A stretch of 51,603 bases of DNA, from NCBI GenBank assembly GCA_003136895.1, contig PLDY01000054.1, positions 18,537 through 70,139 on the forward strand, in the 5' to 3' direction. The notes below the pieces were generated by a model. The model saw nothing but the letters and a program-made list of their open reading frames with translations. It made no database searches and was not told where the DNA came from. This stretch comes from Candidatus Erabacter solicola (lineage in GTDB: Bacteria > Vulcanimicrobiota > Vulcanimicrobiia > Vulcanimicrobiales > Vulcanimicrobiaceae). Position numbers and translations under genes: made by a program. This document shows, one piece after another, positions 33,369 to 42,471 of the stretch (position 1 is the first letter of the stretch; each line of letters starts with the position of its first letter).

Positions 33369-35736
33369 GCTCGGCGCGCTCTGCGTTGCTTTAGCGATCG
33401 CATTCGCGGCCGCGCAGCCCGCGTATGCGGCGCGACCGCTGCTCGACAAAGGCCAATGGGACGCCTACTTCGCGCTATTCGCACGCGACGTCAGCGTTCC
33501 GTGGAAGCCTGCGACCGTCCGGCTCGACACGTATTCGGGTGCGCCGGTCGAATTCGCGGCGTACAACGTCGATCCGGCCGACGTGATCATCGCGGGACAG
33601 AGTCGCCGGCCGCGCGCGATCGACACGGCGCATCGCAAGCCGCTCGTTCGCTGGAGATTCTCGCCGCCGCCCGGGTTTCGTTTCGAATCGAGCGACGTCG
33701 CGGTTCCGATCGGCGATCAAGAGGGCTTTTACGTCGTTGAAGCGCGCCGCGGCGACGCGGTGCAACAGGTCTGGCTCAACCGTACGCACATCGGCTTATT
33801 GACTAAGGAGAGTGCCGAAGGGCTGTTGCTGTGGGGCGTGGATCTGCGCAGCGGCAAGGCTCTGGGCGGAATGAGCGTCGACTTTCTCGTCGGTTTGCAT
33901 CTGCTCGAGCGCAAGACCGATACAAACGGCGTGATCGTCTGGCGCGACATGCGCACTCGGCCGACGTTCGCGCTGGCCGAGCACAACGCGGCGCGCGCCT
34001 TCGTCTCGATCCTCCCGCAGGCGCCGCTGCCCGGCGCGATCGTCGGCATGCGTCTCGAATCCGCGGCGGTGCGCGCCGGCTCGACGGTACGGTTCGCCGG
34101 CTTCGCGCGGCATCGCGTCGGCGAAACGTACAAACTCGCGAGCGGCGACGTTCGCGTTACGCTCGCGGGGCAAGGAAAGACGATCGCGGCTGCGACCGCG
34201 CGGCTCGATACGGCCGGCGCGTTCGCCGGTTCGATCGTCGTGCCCGCGAACGCCGCCGGCGACTACGCGATCTTGGCGAGTGTGGCGGGCGGGGTCGGCG
34301 GCACGAGCCTTCACGTCGATGCGGCGGGCGATCTCGCGCTCGAAATCCGCGCCGGATGTCCGTGCGATGCCGCTCGGGGCGTTCCGCTCGCGTTCGCCGC
34401 CTCGCGCGCCGGGGCGGGCGTCGCCGGCGTTCCGATCGATGTTGAAGTGGTGCGCACTCCGCATATCGTTCCGCCGGGAGCGGCCGAGGACGCGCCGCGC
34501 TGGGGCACGACCATCGTCTATCAAGGGACGCTGCGTACGGGCGCCGACGGCCGCGCGCAACTCGTATTGCCGGCGCCGACCGATGGCCTCGATTCGACAT
34601 ACGGCGTTCGCGCGACCACCACCGGCGCCACGGCCACGACGCGCGTCGCGGTTCCGAACGCGCGCATCGCGCTCGCCGTCGAACCCGCCTCCCCGAGCGC
34701 CGATGTCGGCGCTCCGGTCGCGATCGAGGTTCGAGGGTTCGATCCGGCCGATGGTTCGCCGGCGAACGGGCTCGCGGTTCGCCTGCGTCTGTCACACGGA
34801 TCGACGATCTCGGATCAAGCGATCACACTTGACGAGCACGGCCGCGCCCATGCGATCTTCCGTCAGACAAGCCTCGGTTCGAATCTGGTGCTCGCCGAAG
34901 CCGATGTCGACGGGCATCACGTCATCGATGCGGCGACCGTCGTCGTCGAGCCGAGCGCGCTCTCGGGCTCGACCGCAGCCGATACGTCCGATGTGACGTT
35001 GGCGCTCGACAAGACCCGCTACCGCCCCGGCGAAAAGATCGTCGTCCGCGCCAGCGCACCGGGTGCCGTCGGTGAGGCGCTGCTCACGCTCGACGGTGCG
35101 CGCGTCTATACGACGCGCCTCGCCTTGGCGACACGCGGTGAGGCCGCGGCCACGCTCGAGCTGGGCGATCCGCAAGGCGACGTTCGCGTCTCGGCGGCAT
35201 TCGTTCGCGACGGAGCGATCGCCCTCGGCACGGCCGAGGTTCACCTCGATGGTCCCGGCCGCGCGCGCACGACCGAGATCACGCTCGAGCGCACGGCTTA
35301 CGCGGCCGGCGACGCCGCGCACGTGACCGTTCACGACGGCGGAGGGCACGGTCCGGCCACGCTCGTGATTCGGCTCGCCGACGGGCGCGAGAGCGGCCCG
35401 GCGCTCTTCGATGACGCACCCGCGGTCCTCTCGAGCGGCGGCACGAGTTCGCAGAATCCCGCATCCGAGAGCCCGGCCTGGCATGCGTACGTCGCGCCGG
35501 AGAGTTCGAAGGCGAGCGATATCTTCGCGGCCGAGCAACCGCGTAAGGTTCCGACCGAGCCGCCTTCGATCGGCGTCGCCGCGCCGCGCACGATGCTGTG
35601 GCGCGTCGACCGCGGCGACGCCGAGTCGTTCGACGTGCCGGTGCCCAGGGAGCCGGGTCACTACGTTCTCTCGATTCTCAAAATCAGCGACGACGGCGAT
35701 GTCGGTGCGGCGTCTGCGAGTTTCGGCGTCCAATGA
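33358..35736 (+). CDS. Secreted macroglobulin (MG)-domain protein without a canonical start
   Basis: This is a 792-residue beta-sandwich protein. A textbook Sec signal peptide is encoded from ATC 33358: RRR, then LGALCVALAIAFAAA and a QPAYA-A cleavage site. The first canonical start in the frame is GTG 33583, which would remove the signal and the first domain. A TAA at 33346-33348 bounds the frame. The body has alpha-2-macroglobulin-like MG2 features (FYVVEA, LLTKESAEGLLLWGVDLRSGKALGG), repeated Ig-like units, and no thioester CxEQ motif. Such proteins may trap proteases or form adhesion structures. It precedes polA with an ATGA overlap. The start codon is an inference. Confidence 0.75.
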   Translation: MRRRLGALCVALAIAFAAAQPAYAARPLLDKGQWDAYFALFARDVSVPWKPATVRLDTYSGAPVEFAAYNVDPADVIIAGQSRRPRAIDTAHRKPLVRWRFSPPPGFRFESSDVAVPIGDQEGFYVVEARRGDAVQQVWLNRTHIGLLTKESAEGLLLWGVDLRSGKALGGMSVDFLVGLHLLERKTDTNGVIVWRDMRTRPTFALAEHNAARAFVSILPQAPLPGAIVGMRLESAAVRAGSTVRFAGFARHRVGETYKLASGDVRVTLAGQGKTIAAATARLDTAGAFAGSIVVPANAAGDYAILASVAGGVGGTSLHVDAAGDLALEIRAGCPCDAARGVPLAFAASRAGAGVAGVPIDVEVVRTPHIVPPGAAEDAPRWGTTIVYQGTLRTGADGRAQLVLPAPTDGLDSTYGVRATTTGATATTRVAVPNARIALAVEPASPSADVGAPVAIEVRGFDPADGSPANGLAVRLRLSHGSTISDQAITLDEHGRAHAIFRQTSLGSNLVLAEADVDGHHVIDAATVVVEPSALSGSTAADTSDVTLALDKTRYRPGEKIVVRASAPGAVGEALLTLDGARVYTTRLALATRGEAAATLELGDPQGDVRVSAAFVRDGAIALGTAEVHLDGPGRARTTEITLERTAYAAGDAAHVTVHDGGGHGPATLVIRLADGRESGPALFDDAPAVLSSGGTSSQNPASESPAWHAYVAPESSKASDIFAAEQPRKVPTEPPSIGVAAPRTMLWRVDRGDAESFDVPVPREPGHYVLSILKISDDGDVGAASASFGVQ

Positions 35737-38366
35737 ACGGCGCGCCCGTGAGCCTGATGCTGCTCGACACGTACGGGTTGGTCTATCGCGCGTTTTTCGC
35801 GCTGCCGATGCTCACCACGACCAAAGGCGTGCCGATCAATGCGGCCTACGGTTTCACGATGATGCTGAGCAAGCTGATTGCCGATGAGAAACCGACGCAC
35901 GTGATCGCCGCGTTCGACAAGGGGCTGCCCCAGGCGCGGGTCGCGATGTATAAGGAATACAAGGCGCAGCGGGAGACGATGCCCGACGACCTGCGCTCGC
36001 AGTTCGCGCTGGTGCGGCGCATTCTCGGCGTCTATCGCATTCCAGCGATGGAGATCGAAGGCGAAGAGGCCGACGACGTGATCGCGACCTTGGCGCGCCA
36101 GGCGGCGAGCGAGGGCCGGCGCGCTGAAGTGGTGACCGGGGACCTCGATTTGCTGCAGATCGTCGACGAGTACACGACCGTATTGACGACGCGGCGCGGC
36201 ATCACCGACCTCGGCCGTTACGATCCCGCCGCCGTGCGCGAGCGATTCGATCTCGAGCCATCGCAACTGCCCGATTACCGCGGCCTCAAGGGCGATCCAT
36301 CCGACAACTTGCCCGGCATCCCCGGCGTCGGCGAAAAGACGGCGATCAAATTGATCAAGGCGGCCGGTTCGCTCGACGCGCTACTCGCCGATCCAAAGCT
36401 CGCCGGCACGCCGAAACTCGAAGCGCTGATCCGCGAGCACGGCGAGACGGCGCGCATCTGCCGCGATGTCTCGATCGTCTCGCGCGACTTGCCTCTCGCC
36501 GTTCCGTGGGAAGAGGCGCGCTACACGCCGCCCTCGCCCGAAGAGCTGTATGTCCTGTATCGCGATTTGGAATTCAAAACGTTGCTAGCGCGTCTCTCCG
36601 TACCGAAAGATGATGCCACGCTCTTTCCGCTCGACGACGCCGAACGGGTCGAGGGCAAGTACCGCTCGTTCGCGGCCGCGGTCGATCCGCCGGAGTTCGC
36701 GCTCTTGGCCGGTTTGCTGCGCGAGGCCGCAGCGCGCGAGACGAGTGCTCTCGCTTTACATGGGAGCGAGATCGGCGTCAGCGATTCCGAGGCATCGGGG
36801 TTTTCATTTCCGCTCGCGGCGCTCGCGCAAGCGGAGACCGGCGCGGCCTTTGGCGCGCTGTGGGATGACGGATCGCACCTGACGGCGCACGACTGGAAGA
36901 GCTTGCACGCCGCCTTGCGCGCGCACGGTCGGGCTGCGGGAAGTGCCCCGCACGACGATACGATGGTCGCCGCGCATCTGCTCAATCCGTCGCGCAGTTA
37001 TGCGAACCTCGACGACGTCGCGGCCGAATATCTCGACAAGCGTTTGGGTGACGAGACCGCGGCGTACGCCGATGCGGCCGGCCGGCTGCGCGGGGTCTTG
37101 CGCGAACGCCTCGCCCTGCGCGAGCAGCTGTCACTCTACGAGGATGTGGAACTGCCGTTGGTCGAGATATTGGCGCGCATGGAAGCGAGCGGAATCGCGG
37201 TCGATCCTGCGGCGCTCGACGAACTCTCGCACGAGGTCGATGCATCCTCGGCGCGTCTGCAAGCGGAGATCTACGAGGCCGCCGGCGGCGACTTCAACAT
37301 CGGTTCGCCGCAGCAGCTCGGTACCGTGCTCTTCGAACGGCTCGGATTGCCGAACGGCGGTCGCACCAAGACCGGCTGGGCGACCGGCATCGAAGTGTTG
37401 CAACCGCTCGCCCGCGAACACGCGATCGTCGCCAAGGTCCTCGAGTACCGCGAGGTGACCAAACTCAAGAACACCTACATCGACGTGATCCCGAAGTTGC
37501 TCGCGAGCGACGGCCGTTTACACACGGCCTTTAACCAAACCTCGACGGCAACCGGACGACTCTCGTCGACGAATCCGAACCTTCAGAATATTCCGGTCCG
37601 CACCGAGTTAGGCCGTCGCGTGCGGCGCGCGTTCGTCGCCGGGCCCGGGCGCGTGCTGCTTGCGGCCGACTACAGTCAGATCGAGTTGCGCATCATGGCG
37701 CACATCTCGGGCGACGCGGCGATGCGCGCCGCCTTCGTGCGCGGCGACGACATCCACGATGTGACCGCGCGCGGCATCTTCGGTATCGTCGAAAGTGAGA
37801 AGGCGACGGCCAACCAACGCCGCATCGCGAAGTCGGTCAACTTCGGCCTGCTGTACGGCATGTCCGACTTCGGACTCGCCCAACGGCTCGCTATCGAGCG
37901 CATCGAAGCGCGCGCGATGACCGAGGCCTACTTCGCCCGTTTTTCCGGCGTGCGCGGCTGGATCGAGAGCAACCTCGAGTTCGGACGCGAGCACGGCTAC
38001 GTCGTCACGGTCCTCGGCCGGCGTCGGTATTTTCCGGACCTGCGCGCGCGCAACCACGCGATGCGCTCGGCCGCCGAGCGTGAGGCGACCAACGCGCCGA
38101 TGCAAGGCAGCGCCGCCGACCTGATGAAGCTTGCGATGGTGCGGGTCGATCGCGCGTTGCGCGAGTTCGACGCGACGATGCTCTTGCAGATCCACGACGA
38201 GCTGATCTTCGAGGTGGCGAGCGCCTCCGTCGATGCGGTCGCCGCGATCGTGAAGCGGGAGATGGAACGCGCCTTCGAGCTGAGCGTGCCGCTGGAGGCG
38301 ACGCTCAAGACCGGTCGCACGTGGTACGACGTCGAACCATTGAGCATGGACGCGATCGATGTTTGA
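35733..38366 (+). CDS. polA: DNA polymerase I (PolA)
   Basis: This 877-residue family A polymerase has an N-terminal 5'-3' exonuclease (LLDTYGLVYRAFFALP, EADDVIATLAR, VTGDLDLLQIVD, GLKGDPSDNLPG). A middle 3'-5' exonuclease-like domain has lost key acidic residues: the DxE motif reads HGSE. The C-terminal polymerase has motif A (DYSQIELRIMAH), motif B (RRIAKSVNFGLLYG) and motif C (QIHDELIFE). Proofreading is therefore probably absent, as in Taq. ATG 35733 overlaps the upstream TGA. The gene is followed by a DUF192 gene with an 8-base overlap. Confidence 0.97.
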   Translation: MNGAPVSLMLLDTYGLVYRAFFALPMLTTTKGVPINAAYGFTMMLSKLIADEKPTHVIAAFDKGLPQARVAMYKEYKAQRETMPDDLRSQFALVRRILGVYRIPAMEIEGEEADDVIATLARQAASEGRRAEVVTGDLDLLQIVDEYTTVLTTRRGITDLGRYDPAAVRERFDLEPSQLPDYRGLKGDPSDNLPGIPGVGEKTAIKLIKAAGSLDALLADPKLAGTPKLEALIREHGETARICRDVSIVSRDLPLAVPWEEARYTPPSPEELYVLYRDLEFKTLLARLSVPKDDATLFPLDDAERVEGKYRSFAAAVDPPEFALLAGLLREAAARETSALALHGSEIGVSDSEASGFSFPLAALAQAETGAAFGALWDDGSHLTAHDWKSLHAALRAHGRAAGSAPHDDTMVAAHLLNPSRSYANLDDVAAEYLDKRLGDETAAYADAAGRLRGVLRERLALREQLSLYEDVELPLVEILARMEASGIAVDPAALDELSHEVDASSARLQAEIYEAAGGDFNIGSPQQLGTVLFERLGLPNGGRTKTGWATGIEVLQPLAREHAIVAKVLEYREVTKLKNTYIDVIPKLLASDGRLHTAFNQTSTATGRLSSTNPNLQNIPVRTELGRRVRRAFVAGPGRVLLAADYSQIELRIMAHISGDAAMRAAFVRGDDIHDVTARGIFGIVESEKATANQRRIAKSVNFGLLYGMSDFGLAQRLAIERIEARAMTEAYFARFSGVRGWIESNLEFGREHGYVVTVLGRRRYFPDLRARNHAMRSAAEREATNAPMQGSAADLMKLAMVRVDRALREFDATMLLQIHDELIFEVASASVDAVAAIVKREMERAFELSVPLEATLKTGRTWYDVEPLSMDAIDV

Positions 38367-38922
38367 GCGCGTCGCGCGGCTCGTGCTGTTACCGCTGGCG
38401 TCACTCTGCGCTGCCGCCGCGCCGCCGCCCGTTGCGACGGTGCCATGCGCGAACGTACGGCTGCCGCAGTCCATTCTAGATGGAATCTCTGCCCGGCCGT
38501 TGAGCGATCCGCTCCCAACGATCGAGGTGCGCGCGACGCAGGCGGCCTTGCATCTTGCGGTCGTCGACAGCGAGCCCGACCGCGAGTTCGGCTTGATGTG
38601 CGTGACGCGCTTGCGATCGCATGCCGGTATGCTTTTCGTCTTCGAACGTGACGCGAACTGGGAGTTCTGGATGAAGAACACGCTGATCCCGCTCGACATG
38701 ATCTGGCTCGAGCGCGACGGCCGCGTCAGCGCGCTCGCGCTCAACGTCCCCGAATCGACCCTGGAGACGTCCGACGATGCGGTTGCGCGCCGTACCGGAC
38801 ACGGCCGCTACGTGATCGAGCTACCCGCCGGTGAGGCGCTCGGCGACGGATTGAAAGTCGGGCGGGTTCTGCACTTGCCGCGCCTCCCGTCGACCGCGCC
38901 GACGAAGGACTTGATGCGCTAA
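38359..38922 (+). CDS. DUF192-family exported protein
   Basis: This is a 187-residue protein with an N-terminal signal segment (LVLLPLASLCAAAAPPP). The DUF192 core begins near residue 55 and has LHLAVVDSEPDREFGLMCVT, GMLFVFERDANWEFWMKNTLIPLDMIWL, GRYVIELPAGEA and KVGRVL. The WMKNTLIPLDMIW block is the family hallmark; the function is unknown. It overlaps the end of polA by 8 bases, so it is translated from the polA mRNA. Confidence 0.85.
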   Translation: MFERVARLVLLPLASLCAAAAPPPVATVPCANVRLPQSILDGISARPLSDPLPTIEVRATQAALHLAVVDSEPDREFGLMCVTRLRSHAGMLFVFERDANWEFWMKNTLIPLDMIWLERDGRVSALALNVPESTLETSDDAVARRTGHGRYVIELPAGEALGDGLKVGRVLHLPRLPSTAPTKDLMR

Positions 38923-38940
38923 AGCAGGGAGAACGCGGCT

Positions 38941-39354
38941 ATGGCGCTCGTCTTACTCGTCGCCTTCATGCTCGGCGTAGCCTGCGGCCTGCGCACCTTC
39001 ACCGGACCTGCCGTGCTCTTCCTCATGCGTGGTATCAGCGTGATCAGCCTCGCGCTCGGCGTAGCGGCGCTGGTGGAGTATGCCTTCGATATGCATCCGA
39101 AGGCGCCACCGCGCACGGCGCTGCCGTCGCCGATCGTGCGCATGCTCAGCGGCGCGTTCGTCGGCTGGACGATCGCGGGCGATGCGTATGTCGCCGGTGC
39201 GATCGCGGGTCTCGCCGGTGCGGCGGTCGGCCTGTACGGCGGCCTGCCGCTTCGGCTGGCGGCGATCGCTCGGATCGGCGCGATTCCGGCCGCATTACTC
39301 GGCGACGCGGCTGCGATCGGTCTCGCCGTCTTCGCCGTTACGCGGATTCCGTAA
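38941..39354 (+). CDS. DUF4126-like membrane protein
   Basis: This is a 137-residue protein with about four hydrophobic segments. The N-terminal LGVACGLRTFTGPAVLFL and the later LSGAFVGWTIAGDAYVAGAIAG follow the DUF4126 pattern also seen in the 197-residue protein at 44.0 kb. Ribosome site AGGGAG lies upstream of ATG. The role is unknown; the second copy in the window suggests a small membrane family. Confidence 0.7.
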   Translation: MALVLLVAFMLGVACGLRTFTGPAVLFLMRGISVISLALGVAALVEYAFDMHPKAPPRTALPSPIVRMLSGAFVGWTIAGDAYVAGAIAGLAGAAVGLYGGLPLRLAAIARIGAIPAALLGDAAAIGLAVFAVTRIP

Positions 39355-39420
39355 ACGCTCTTCGCGGCACTCGCTCTCTCGACCGCGCTCTTCGGCGCCG
39401 ATCTACCTTCGCCGCCGGCG

Positions 39421-40182
39421 ATGAGCGCGGACGCGATGTTGGCGCGAGCCCGCGCAACGTTCCGCGCGCACGAGCGCCCGCGCTTCGTTGAATACACGAT
39501 CGCGCGGCGTGAGTTCATGTACGATATTCCGGATTTCGAGAACACGTACAGCTTGCGCATCTGGTACCGCGCGACCGATCGCGCGGCACTCTCGCGCCGC
39601 TTGGATCGAAAACGCGCGACCGGCGCGTTGCACTTCATTCACCCGGCCTTCAACGAAGCGGTCGACCCGGGCCCGCCGACGGCCGATATCTTCGAGCCCG
39701 CGCCGGAGCCTGCCGGCGCGACGCCGGAACCGGCGCCGAGCGCGCCGCTGCGAACGATCGCGACGATCGCGATTGCGGGCGAGCTCGACTATCACGCGCG
39801 CTTCGCGGGCATAGAAGAGGGTGCATACCACCTCGAACTGACCGCGTACCGCGATCCCGAGCGCAATCGTCTGCGCGATATTTGGATCGATCCGCTTACC
39901 TTCGAAACGCGGCGCGTCCGCGCCAACGACCGGCTCTTCTTGTTGCCGAGCGGGATGTGGGTTCCCGATCTTTTTGACGTGTACCTAGAGATGAAAGACG
40001 GCCTGCCCGTGATCCGGCGCATCGAATCGACGACCGATGTCGACTCGGCCGCTGCGTTGCACGGGCCACACTTTCGCGCTGAATACCGCTTCGAGGATGT
40101 GGTATTTCCGGGGCTGCTCCCCAATTGGTACTTCGAGCCGAAAACGTATCGCAGGCACGCGGACGAGGCGCCCGCCGGCTGA
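39421..40182 (+). CDS. Exported protein of unknown function (start uncertain)
   Basis: From ATG 39421 the protein is 253 residues. The frame is open back to the stop of the preceding gene (TAA 39352-39354). The upstream 22 codons encode LFAALALSTALFGADLPSPP, a signal-like hydrophobic segment with no ATG, GTG or TTG; the first codon after the stop is ACG. An n-terminal basic stretch (RGFRKR) exists in another frame, so a frameshift is also possible. The body has MLARARATFRAHERPRFVEY and beta-rich segments (WIDPLTFETRRVR, LFDVYLEMKDGLPVIRRIE) suggestive of a LolA-like fold. No family is certain. Confidence 0.62.
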   Translation: MSADAMLARARATFRAHERPRFVEYTIARREFMYDIPDFENTYSLRIWYRATDRAALSRRLDRKRATGALHFIHPAFNEAVDPGPPTADIFEPAPEPAGATPEPAPSAPLRTIATIAIAGELDYHARFAGIEEGAYHLELTAYRDPERNRLRDIWIDPLTFETRRVRANDRLFLLPSGMWVPDLFDVYLEMKDGLPVIRRIESTTDVDSAAALHGPHFRAEYRFEDVVFPGLLPNWYFEPKTYRRHADEAPAG

Positions 40183-40239
40183 GCGAGTTTGGCGCATGCT
40201 GCAACTTTTGGCGCCAGGGCTACGTTATTAAGACTTGAC

Positions 40240-41052
40240 GTGCCGGAGCTCCCCGAAGTCGAGACGATCGCCCGCGGCCTCCAAAAGGCGCTGGCGGGCA
40301 AGCAGATCGTCTCCGCGGAGGTGCGCCTCCCCAAGGTCGTCTCGCCGGAGCGTTCGCGCTTCATGGCCGAGATCGCCGGGGAGACGATCGACTCCGTCGG
40401 CCGGCGCGGCAAGTTCGTGGTCGTCTCGCTCGCGTCTGGGCGATCGCTCGTCGTTCATCTCAGGATGACCGGGCGACTCATCGTTCAGACCGCGGGGACC
40501 ACGAACCCGGAGCCCTACACCAACGTGCTGTTGGCGTTTGGCGATGGGACGCGTCTTGCTTTCGCCGACGTCCGTCAGTTCGGCAGGATGCGCCTGGTCG
40601 GGCCTGAAGAACCGTGGGCTGCCGAGGTCGGCTTGGAGCCCCTCTCTGACGATTTCACGTTCGAGCGGTTCTCCGGCCTGTTGGACGGGCGAAGCACACC
40701 GATAAAAGTGTTCTTGCTCGACCAGCGTCGCGTTGCGGGAATCGGCAATATCTACGCCTGCGAGGCGCTCTGGGAAGCGAAAATCCATCCTGGCCGCCCG
40801 GCGGGGTCGCTCTCAAGAGAACGGCGCCGTCGCTTACACGCCTCGATTCAGTCCGTGCTCCGGCGCGCGATCGACCAGCGTGGAACCAGCGTAGACGATT
40901 ACGTGGACGCCGAAGGGCTGCGGGGCGGCTTTCAAAACCAACTGAGCGTCTACAGCCGGGACGGCCAAGGTTGTCTCCGCTGCGGACGCAGCATCGTTCG
41001 AACGGTACTCGCCCAACGGGGCACGTGGTCGTGTCGAACCTGTCAACGCTAA
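40240..41052 (+). CDS. mutM: Formamidopyrimidine-DNA glycosylase (MutM/Fpg)
   Basis: This is a 270-residue base-excision repair glycosylase/AP lyase that removes 8-oxoguanine. The N-terminus PELPEVETIA (after start-Met) supplies catalytic Pro and Glu. Lys in GRRGKFVVV and the FADVRQFGRM loop follow. The C-terminal zinc finger is CLRC...CRTC, and NIYACEALW is the helix-two-turn-helix hallmark. The start is GTG at 40240, because translation from 40189 would add 17 residues that break the PELPE requirement for a free N-terminal Pro. Confidence 0.95.
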   Translation: MPELPEVETIARGLQKALAGKQIVSAEVRLPKVVSPERSRFMAEIAGETIDSVGRRGKFVVVSLASGRSLVVHLRMTGRLIVQTAGTTNPEPYTNVLLAFGDGTRLAFADVRQFGRMRLVGPEEPWAAEVGLEPLSDDFTFERFSGLLDGRSTPIKVFLLDQRRVAGIGNIYACEALWEAKIHPGRPAGSLSRERRRRLHASIQSVLRRAIDQRGTSVDDYVDAEGLRGGFQNQLSVYSRDGQGCLRCGRSIVRTVLAQRGTWSCRTCQR

Positions 41053-41153
41053 ACGGTATTCTTCAATAATTTTTGCCTCGTAAGAGGAACTGCGCAAAGC
41101 GCGGGGATGTGACCGGGCGATTCGATCCGGCGCATCGAGTAAAGGGGAAACGC
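41053..41153 (+). promoter_or_regulatory. Structured leader upstream of rpsA
   Basis: The 101-nt mutM-rpsA gap contains hairpin CCTC-GTAA-GAGG (41076-41087) and hairpin TCGAT-N7-ATCGA (41122-41138). The ribosome-binding AAAGGGG (41141-41147) follows, 6 nt before the ATT at 41154. S1 mRNA leaders in other bacteria are folded and autoregulated. AT-rich CAATAATTTTTG near 41064 may hold a -10 element. The regulatory role is an inference. Confidence 0.4.
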
Positions 41154-42374
41154 ATTACTATCACCGACATCGCTCCGCCGCAGGCGGAAGAACTCGAAGA
41201 CCAACTCGCGCTCGAGCAGCGCATGTATGAGGAAAGCCTCAAAGTTCTCGACGAAGGGCAAGTCCTCACCGGCGTCATCGTCGCGAAGTATCAAGACGAG
41301 TTACTCGTCGATATCGGGGGTAAGTCGGAAGGCATTCTGAGCTTTCGCGAACTTTCGCTCGCGATCGAGCCCAAAGAACTGAAGGTCGGCGATAAGCTCG
41401 AGGTCATGATCCACCGGATCGACGACCAAGACGGAACGCTGTTTCTCTCCGAGCGCCGGGCGCGCGCGCTCAAGACCTGGGAAAAGGTCATCCAGGCGCA
41501 CGAGAACGACGAAGTGATCGAAGCCACCGTGACGCAAGTCGTCAAGGGCGGCGTCCTCGTCGACCTCGGCATGCGCGGTTTCGTTCCGGCCTCGCAGATC
41601 CGTCGCCAGCCCGTCGGCAATCTCGACGAATTGGTCGGCAGGCATCTGCGCCTCAAGGTGATCGATCTCGACCACAAGCGGCACCGTGTCGTTCTTTCGC
41701 AGCGGTTAGTGCTCGAGGAAGAACTCAACGCCAAGAAGACCGAACTGCTCGGCACGCTCGCAGTCGGGCAGATCCGCGAAGGCGTCGTCGTCCGGCTCGC
41801 GGAGTTCGGCGCGTTCGTCGACCTCGGGGGCATCGACGGCCTGATCCACAACAGTGAACTTTCGTACGCGCGGATCAAGCATCCGAGCGAAGTGGTGAAG
41901 ATCGGCGACATCGTCCAAGTCGAAGTGATGAAGTTCGACCCGGAAGCGAAGAAGGTTTCGCTCTCGCTCAAGCACGCGTTGCCCGATCCGTGGGTCGAAC
42001 ACGCCGACAAGCTGGTCGAAGGTCAGCGGCTGATCGCTCAAGTCGTCAAGGTGACGCCGAACTACTTACTCGTCGAAATCATCCCGGGCGTGCTCGCGAT
42101 GGTTCCGAAGGGCGAGTTCGAGCCGACCAAGCAGTACAGCCCCGGCGAAGAAGTCGAGGTCACGATCCTCACGGTGAACCATTCCACGCGGCGCATCACG
42201 GGCTCGATCCAGCACGTGATGGATATCCCGCCGGAAGAGTTCGCTGCGTTCGCGGTCGACGGCGAAGTCGGCACCCTCGGCGAAGCGCTCGACATTCCAA
42301 CCGCCGACCCGCTGGAAGCAAGCGCCGAACCGATGGACGCCATCGTCGAACCGATGGAGCCGGCGGTCGAGTAA
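41154..42374 (+). CDS. rpsA: 30S ribosomal protein S1, four S1 domains; likely ATT start
   Basis: This is a 406-residue protein if started at ATT 41154, in which AAAGGGG lies 6 nt upstream. Alternatives with canonical codons (TTG 41073, GTG 41109) lack a Shine-Dalgarno match and add basic residues unlike S1. Four S1 (OB-fold) domains are visible near residues 36-105, 120-188, 205-275 and 290-357, each with a GxxxxG...GAFVDLGG-type signature. An acidic tail (EPMDAIVEPMEPAVE) ends it. S1 is the ribosomal RNA-binding protein for initiation. The domain count matches Firmicute- and cyanobacterial-type S1 rather than six-domain enteric S1. Confidence 0.93.
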   Translation: MTITDIAPPQAEELEDQLALEQRMYEESLKVLDEGQVLTGVIVAKYQDELLVDIGGKSEGILSFRELSLAIEPKELKVGDKLEVMIHRIDDQDGTLFLSERRARALKTWEKVIQAHENDEVIEATVTQVVKGGVLVDLGMRGFVPASQIRRQPVGNLDELVGRHLRLKVIDLDHKRHRVVLSQRLVLEEELNAKKTELLGTLAVGQIREGVVVRLAEFGAFVDLGGIDGLIHNSELSYARIKHPSEVVKIGDIVQVEVMKFDPEAKKVSLSLKHALPDPWVEHADKLVEGQRLIAQVVKVTPNYLLVEIIPGVLAMVPKGEFEPTKQYSPGEEVEVTILTVNHSTRRITGSIQHVMDIPPEEFAAFAVDGEVGTLGEALDIPTADPLEASAEPMDAIVEPMEPAVE

Positions 42375-42471
42375 GCCTTCCACCCGGTCCAATCGAACGG
42401 CGGATCTCGGATGATGGCCGCCGCTTTCGTTTTGCATGGAAGTCGCTGCGCCGCAGGGCAGTAGAAATAGC

